Below are positions 63,893 to 64,000 of a DNA stretch of 64,000 nt, piece after piece. Numbering within the stretch: the first letter of the stretch is position 1; every line of letters begins with the position of its first letter. The stretch covers positions 2,852,001 to 2,916,000 of the forward strand of contig JAVLRN010000007.1 in the NCBI GenBank assembly GCA_032821775.1, in the 5' to 3' direction. The notes beneath the pieces were generated by a model, which did no database searches, was not told the DNA's origin, and was given only the letters and a program-made list of their open reading frames with translations. The position numbers and the translations under genes were made by a program. This DNA comes from Sanguinoderma infundibulare. Lineage: Eukaryota; Basidiomycota; Agaricomycetes; Polyporales; Polyporaceae.

Positions 63893-64000
63893 TCTGTTCA
63901 CGGTTCCGCGTTTACCTTGATGATTGTAAACAGTTGAAGACTTCGCGAGCTCAACTGCGTCCGAGTCGGTCAAGAACAGACACAGGCGCTTATTGAAATC
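63893..64000. other. Right edge, 5' flank of the SAP-domain gene
   Basis: Short stretch upstream of the start; open in frame but without a family match. It should contain 5' UTR or an upstream exon. No promoter element was identified. Confidence 0.4.

Noticed and set aside
63893..63973. Upstream start for the SAP protein at 63973
   Set aside because: The codon is TTG, and homology starts at the ATG at 63892, directly before the SAP motif.

Overview
The window reads as nuclear DNA of a filamentous basidiomycete, most likely an Agaricomycete and perhaps a polypore; the species cannot be named from this stretch. The reasons are GC-rich coding sequence, genes broken by many 50-70 nt introns with GTRNGT donors and CTNAC branch sites, and typical families: a DUF6534 membrane protein, an expanding F-box family, Rtt109, a SAP-domain protein and a Zn2Cys6 regulator. 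No bacterial operons, CRISPR arrays, phage genes or intact transposons are visible.

Layout. On the minus strand from 0 to 19.4 kb lie a conserved low-complexity/coiled-coil protein running off the left edge, Rtt109 histone acetyltransferase, a DUF6534 membrane protein built from about 23 very small exons, cullin-1, mannitol-1-phosphate 5-dehydrogenase and a quinone-oxidoreductase-like dehydrogenase with an apparent one-base frameshift. A small secreted double-psi beta-barrel protein follows at 23.1-23.7 kb (minus). The plus strand from 26.7 to 40.2 kb carries Bzz1 (F-BAR, C1, two SH3), the Caf1/Pop2 deadenylase and a CENP-B-type DNA-binding protein. From 41.5 to 52.4 kb come an L10K/DUF2462 protein (minus), NDUFA9 of complex I (plus), Tom22 (minus) and a Zn2Cys6 transcription factor (plus). 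The last 9 kb hold a local F-box family (one intact gene, one 5'-truncated tandem copy and two decayed copies), an intron-containing tRNA-Pro(CGG), and a SAP-domain protein at the right edge (minus).

Most genes are housekeeping and show no joint pathway. NDUFA9 and Tom22 are convergent neighbours that both act in mitochondria. Tom22 and the Zn2Cys6 regulator share a divergent promoter of about 460 bp. Cullin-1 and the F-box proteins belong to the same ubiquitin-ligase class (SCF), but they are 40 kb apart.

The most unusual parts are the microexon structure of the DUF6534 gene, the F-box duplication and decay cluster at 55.8-61.5 kb, the frameshifted dehydrogenase, and several multi-kilobase gaps without recognisable genes (1.9-5.6, 10.7-12.9, 19.4-23.0, 23.7-26.6, 30.1-32.4, 34.0-38.3, 42.3-45.3 and 52.4-55.8 kb). 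I found no clearly novel multi-gene system. Exon boundaries were read by eye and should be taken as models.
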